Below, in pieces: positions 5,533 to 5,606 of a stretch of DNA of 5,606 bases; positions within the stretch are counted from its first letter, which is position 1; each line of letters begins with the position of its first letter. The notes below the pieces were generated by a model, which was given only the letters and a program-made list of their open reading frames with translations, did no database searches and was not told the DNA's origin. Position numbers and translations under genes: made by a program. The stretch comes from Planctomycetota bacterium (GTDB lineage: Bacteria > Planctomycetota > Phycisphaerae > WQYP01), in contig JAKAYZ010000202.1 of assembly GCA_021816165.1 (NCBI GenBank), positions 1 through 5,606 of the forward strand, written 5' to 3'.

Positions 5533-5554
5533 TAGGCCTTGCACCCTGTAAAAT
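5526..5554 (+). promoter_or_regulatory. Predicted promoter of the rightmost gene
   Basis: TTGCGC (5526-5531) and TAAAAT (5549-5554) are spaced by 17 bp. The -10 has one mismatch to TATAAT, and the -35 keeps the important TTG. Transcription would start near 5561 and give a leader of about 38 bases before the ATG at 5599. Confidence 0.5.
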
Positions 5555-5598
5555 CACGGTGTTTGAAGCGTTTTCGGATTTTGCAAGGAGGCAAGGCC
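5535..5598. repeat. Inverted repeat GGCCTTGC / GCAAGGCC flanking the leader of the rightmost gene
   Basis: GGCCTTGC (5535-5542) is the exact reverse complement of GCAAGGCC (5591-5598), 48 bases apart. The right arm sits between the Shine-Dalgarno site and the ATG, and a related TGCAAGG (5582-5588) overlaps the Shine-Dalgarno site itself. If a transcript started left of 5535 the arms could pair and hide the ribosome site. With the predicted start near 5561 the left arm would not be transcribed, and the repeat could act only at the DNA level. Confidence 0.35.
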
Positions 5599-5606
5599 AT
5601 GTTGAC
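5599..5606 (+). CDS. Start of a gene that leaves the window (product unknown)
   Basis: Only ATG TTG and two further bases are visible, so nothing can be said about the product. The start is well supported: AAGGAGG (5585-5591) is a near-perfect Shine-Dalgarno site seven bases upstream, and a plausible promoter lies at 5526-5554. Confidence 0.6.

Noticed and set aside
1..5606. CRISPR array, insertion sequence, integrase, tRNA or attachment site
   Set aside because: I saw no regularly spaced repeats, no transposase or integrase frame and no tRNA-like cloverleaf.

Overview
The window looks like chromosomal DNA from a Gram-negative-type bacterium of moderate GC content. Genes are bacterial in style, with Shine-Dalgarno sites, an ATGA-coupled operon and a lipobox lipoprotein. 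The mix of a DHA2 efflux pump, a class V PLP enzyme without the cysteine-desulfurase loop, a Tyr/Pro-rich lipoprotein and a beta-sandwich protein of 'SNxIxIxV' type would suit Planctomycetota or a similar environmental lineage. That placement is a low-confidence impression. I see no rRNA, tRNA, CRISPR array, insertion sequence or phage gene.

Layout. (1) Bases 2-259, + strand: the C-terminal end of a HAD-superfamily hydrolase that enters from the left. (2) Bases 342-2518, - strand: a two-gene operon. A MarR-family regulator comes first and overlaps a 14-helix EmrB/QacA-type drug exporter by 4 bases (ATGA). Its promoter has near-consensus hexamers with a 17-bp spacer and is covered by an 18-bp imperfect palindrome, which suggests autoregulation. 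(3) Bases 2680-3828, + strand: a divergently transcribed class V-fold PLP-dependent enzyme. (4) Bases 4000-4554, + strand: a small lipoprotein with two ungapped 36-residue aromatic/proline repeats and a Gln/Asn tail. (5) Bases 4555-5502: mostly - strand material that looks partly decayed. It holds an approximately 183-residue beta-rich ORF that seems to have lost its N-terminal part. A second reading frame is joined to it by TGATG and is interrupted by an in-frame TAA. (6) Bases 5521-5606: the promoter region, strong ribosome binding site and first codons of a + strand gene that leaves the window.

How they work together: the best-supported unit is the MarR/DHA2 operon, an inducible efflux system in which the regulator probably represses itself and the pump until a ligand releases it. 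The PLP enzyme shares the 161-bp divergent intergenic region, so its product or substrate could be linked to the exported compound, but nothing in the sequence proves this. The lipoprotein and the beta-sandwich ORF are not recognised families and have no evident functional tie to the efflux operon.
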